From assembly GCA_002254895.1 (NCBI GenBank), contig NJDF01000062.1, forward strand, positions 1 through 5,042: a stretch of 5,042 bases of DNA, read 5' to 3'. Within the stretch, counting starts at the first letter, position 1; each line of letters opens with the position of its first letter. The stretch comes from Thermoprotei archaeon ex4572_64 (lineage in GTDB: Archaea; Thermoproteota; Thermoprotei; Thermoproteales; Thermocladiaceae). The notes beneath the pieces were generated by a model. It did not search any database, had not been told where the DNA came from, and worked only from the letters and a program-made list of their open reading frames with translations. The position numbers were made by a program, and so were the translations under genes. Below, one piece after another: positions 4,285 through 5,042 of this stretch.

Positions 4285-5042
4285 TTACGGTAGATCAATA
4301 ATTTTGGAGCTGAACTTTCCATTACACATATATTCAATGTAGAGCTTTAACTTGCATAAATTTTCTCTCTTGATGATTATTAAGACCATGTTTAAGCAAG
4401 TCCTGAACCTACACAGACTTCTCAGCTTATTTATCAATACTCTAACACTTGGTGCATAATAGTCATTATCTACAACTAACAATTCGTAGTTAATGAATGC
4501 GAAAATTTTATCAAAACCTCTGTACTTTAGTACTAACTTCTCATCATTAAATTCAAGTTCAAGATTGTCTATAGGTATTTCAAGAATGTTTTGCATTTGA
4601 TGCTTTTTATCGTTATTACTTAATAAGTAATTCACTATCAACTTCATAATTGATGGTTTACACTCCTCATGAATATTATCGATCTTAAGATTATTCTTAA
4701 GGTTTCTCAAATACTTCTCAATATCTTTACACATCTTCATACATGTGAAGTTTCTTGAAGATAATACCATGTTTATAAGTCTGCACGTGTAATTGATTTC
4801 GTCTCTTCTAGTCATTCCATAACTCTCCATGACGGACTTTACAAGTTCCTCAATGTTAAGACGATCGTTAACTACTATCATATTCACTATCTGTCTTAAC
4901 ACTCTATTTTTCATGATTAAAGTGAAGAGTAGGTCGAGTACTTCACCTATTCTATTCTCTCTTAGTAACTTGCCGATTTCTTTAGCTTCAGTACTTAAAT
5001 GACCATTCTGGATAAGGCCTAGCGCCTTTAAGGTTGGCAAGA
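4285..5042 (-). CDS. Unrecognised protein, C-terminal 251 residues (5' end outside the window)
   Basis: The frame runs open to the right edge, so the N-terminus is missing; a TTG at 5040 is possible but not compelling. I do not recognise the family. From the first visible residue, 5-26 (KALGLIQNGHLSTEAKEIGKLL) resemble the recognition-helix and wing end of a winged-helix domain, with the GLI, Ser/Thr and Gly spacing common in archaeal regulators. A second helical block (about 46-96, including LNIEELVKSVMESYGM and INYTCRLINMVLSS) could be another winged helix. After a lysine- and asparagine-rich linker (105-150) comes an alternating strand/helix C-terminal part (about 155-240) with FAFINYELLVVDND and a strand LNMVLIIIKRE. 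This pattern faintly recalls nuclease-like or other alpha/beta folds but shows no recognisable catalytic motif. Eight cysteines occur (for example C100 and C104). It lies 34 bp upstream of cutA on the same strand and could be co-transcribed with it. Confidence 0.75.
   Translation of the reverse strand, partial: LPTLKALGLIQNGHLSTEAKEIGKLLRENRIGEVLDLLFTLIMKNRVLRQIVNMIVVNDRLNIEELVKSVMESYGMTRRDEINYTCRLINMVLSSRNFTCMKMCKDIEKYLRNLKNNLKIDNIHEECKPSIMKLIVNYLLSNNDKKHQMQNILEIPIDNLELEFNDEKLVLKYRGFDKIFAFINYELLVVDNDYYAPSVRVLINKLRSLCRFRTCLNMVLIIIKRENLCKLKLYIEYMCNGKFSSKIIDLP

Overview
The window is AT-rich, low-GC DNA that reads as a thermophilic archaeon, most likely a member of the Thermoprotei (Crenarchaeota). 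The evidence is an archaeal-type 2,3-bisphosphoglycerate-independent phosphoglycerate mutase (ApgM), a PAC2/DUF75 proteasome-assembly-chaperone relative, CutA1, a CGGC metal-binding domain, and several genes whose TATA-like box lies about 26 nt upstream of the start codon, the spacing expected for leaderless archaeal mRNAs. The species cannot be named from this sequence alone. No rRNA, tRNA, CRISPR array or insertion sequence was seen.

Layout. On the + strand, 50-592 encodes a short CPBP (CAAX/Rce1-type) intramembrane protease. It converges with, and overlaps by 11 bp, a PAC2-family gene on the - strand (582-1475). A divergent promoter region (about 1476-1611) separates the PAC2 gene from a + strand gene (1612-2481). 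That gene encodes an S-adenosylmethionine hydrolase N-domain joined to a cysteine-rich CGGC domain. Beyond a 65-bp convergent gap, all remaining genes are on the - strand. In transcription order they are an unrecognised gene entering from the right edge (4285-5042), cutA (3915-4250), a candidate 33-residue single-span membrane protein overlapping the cutA 3' end (3836-3937), and apgM (2547-3797). No stretch over 300 bases lacks a gene.

Two observations stand out. First, the divergent region carries two perfect tandem duplications within 314 bp: an 81-bp unit over the 5' end of the PAC2 gene and a 47-bp unit over the 5' end of the SAM-hydrolase gene. Collapsing each to one copy restores ordinary gene starts and canonical promoter spacing, so these are either very recent mutations or assembly joins in which an overlap was not merged. 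Second, the SAM-hydrolase protein keeps its Asp/Arg/His catalytic triad but has a CGGC domain where the normal C-terminal SAM-binding barrel should be. The switch occurs right after the first strand of that barrel.

The genes do not form one obvious pathway. ApgM is glycolytic/gluconeogenic, CutA1 is a conserved trimer of uncertain role, PAC2 relates to proteasome assembly, the SAM hydrolase degrades SAM to adenosine and methionine, and CPBP is a membrane protease. The arrangement resembles ordinary crenarchaeal housekeeping and hypothetical genes rather than a defence or mobile island.
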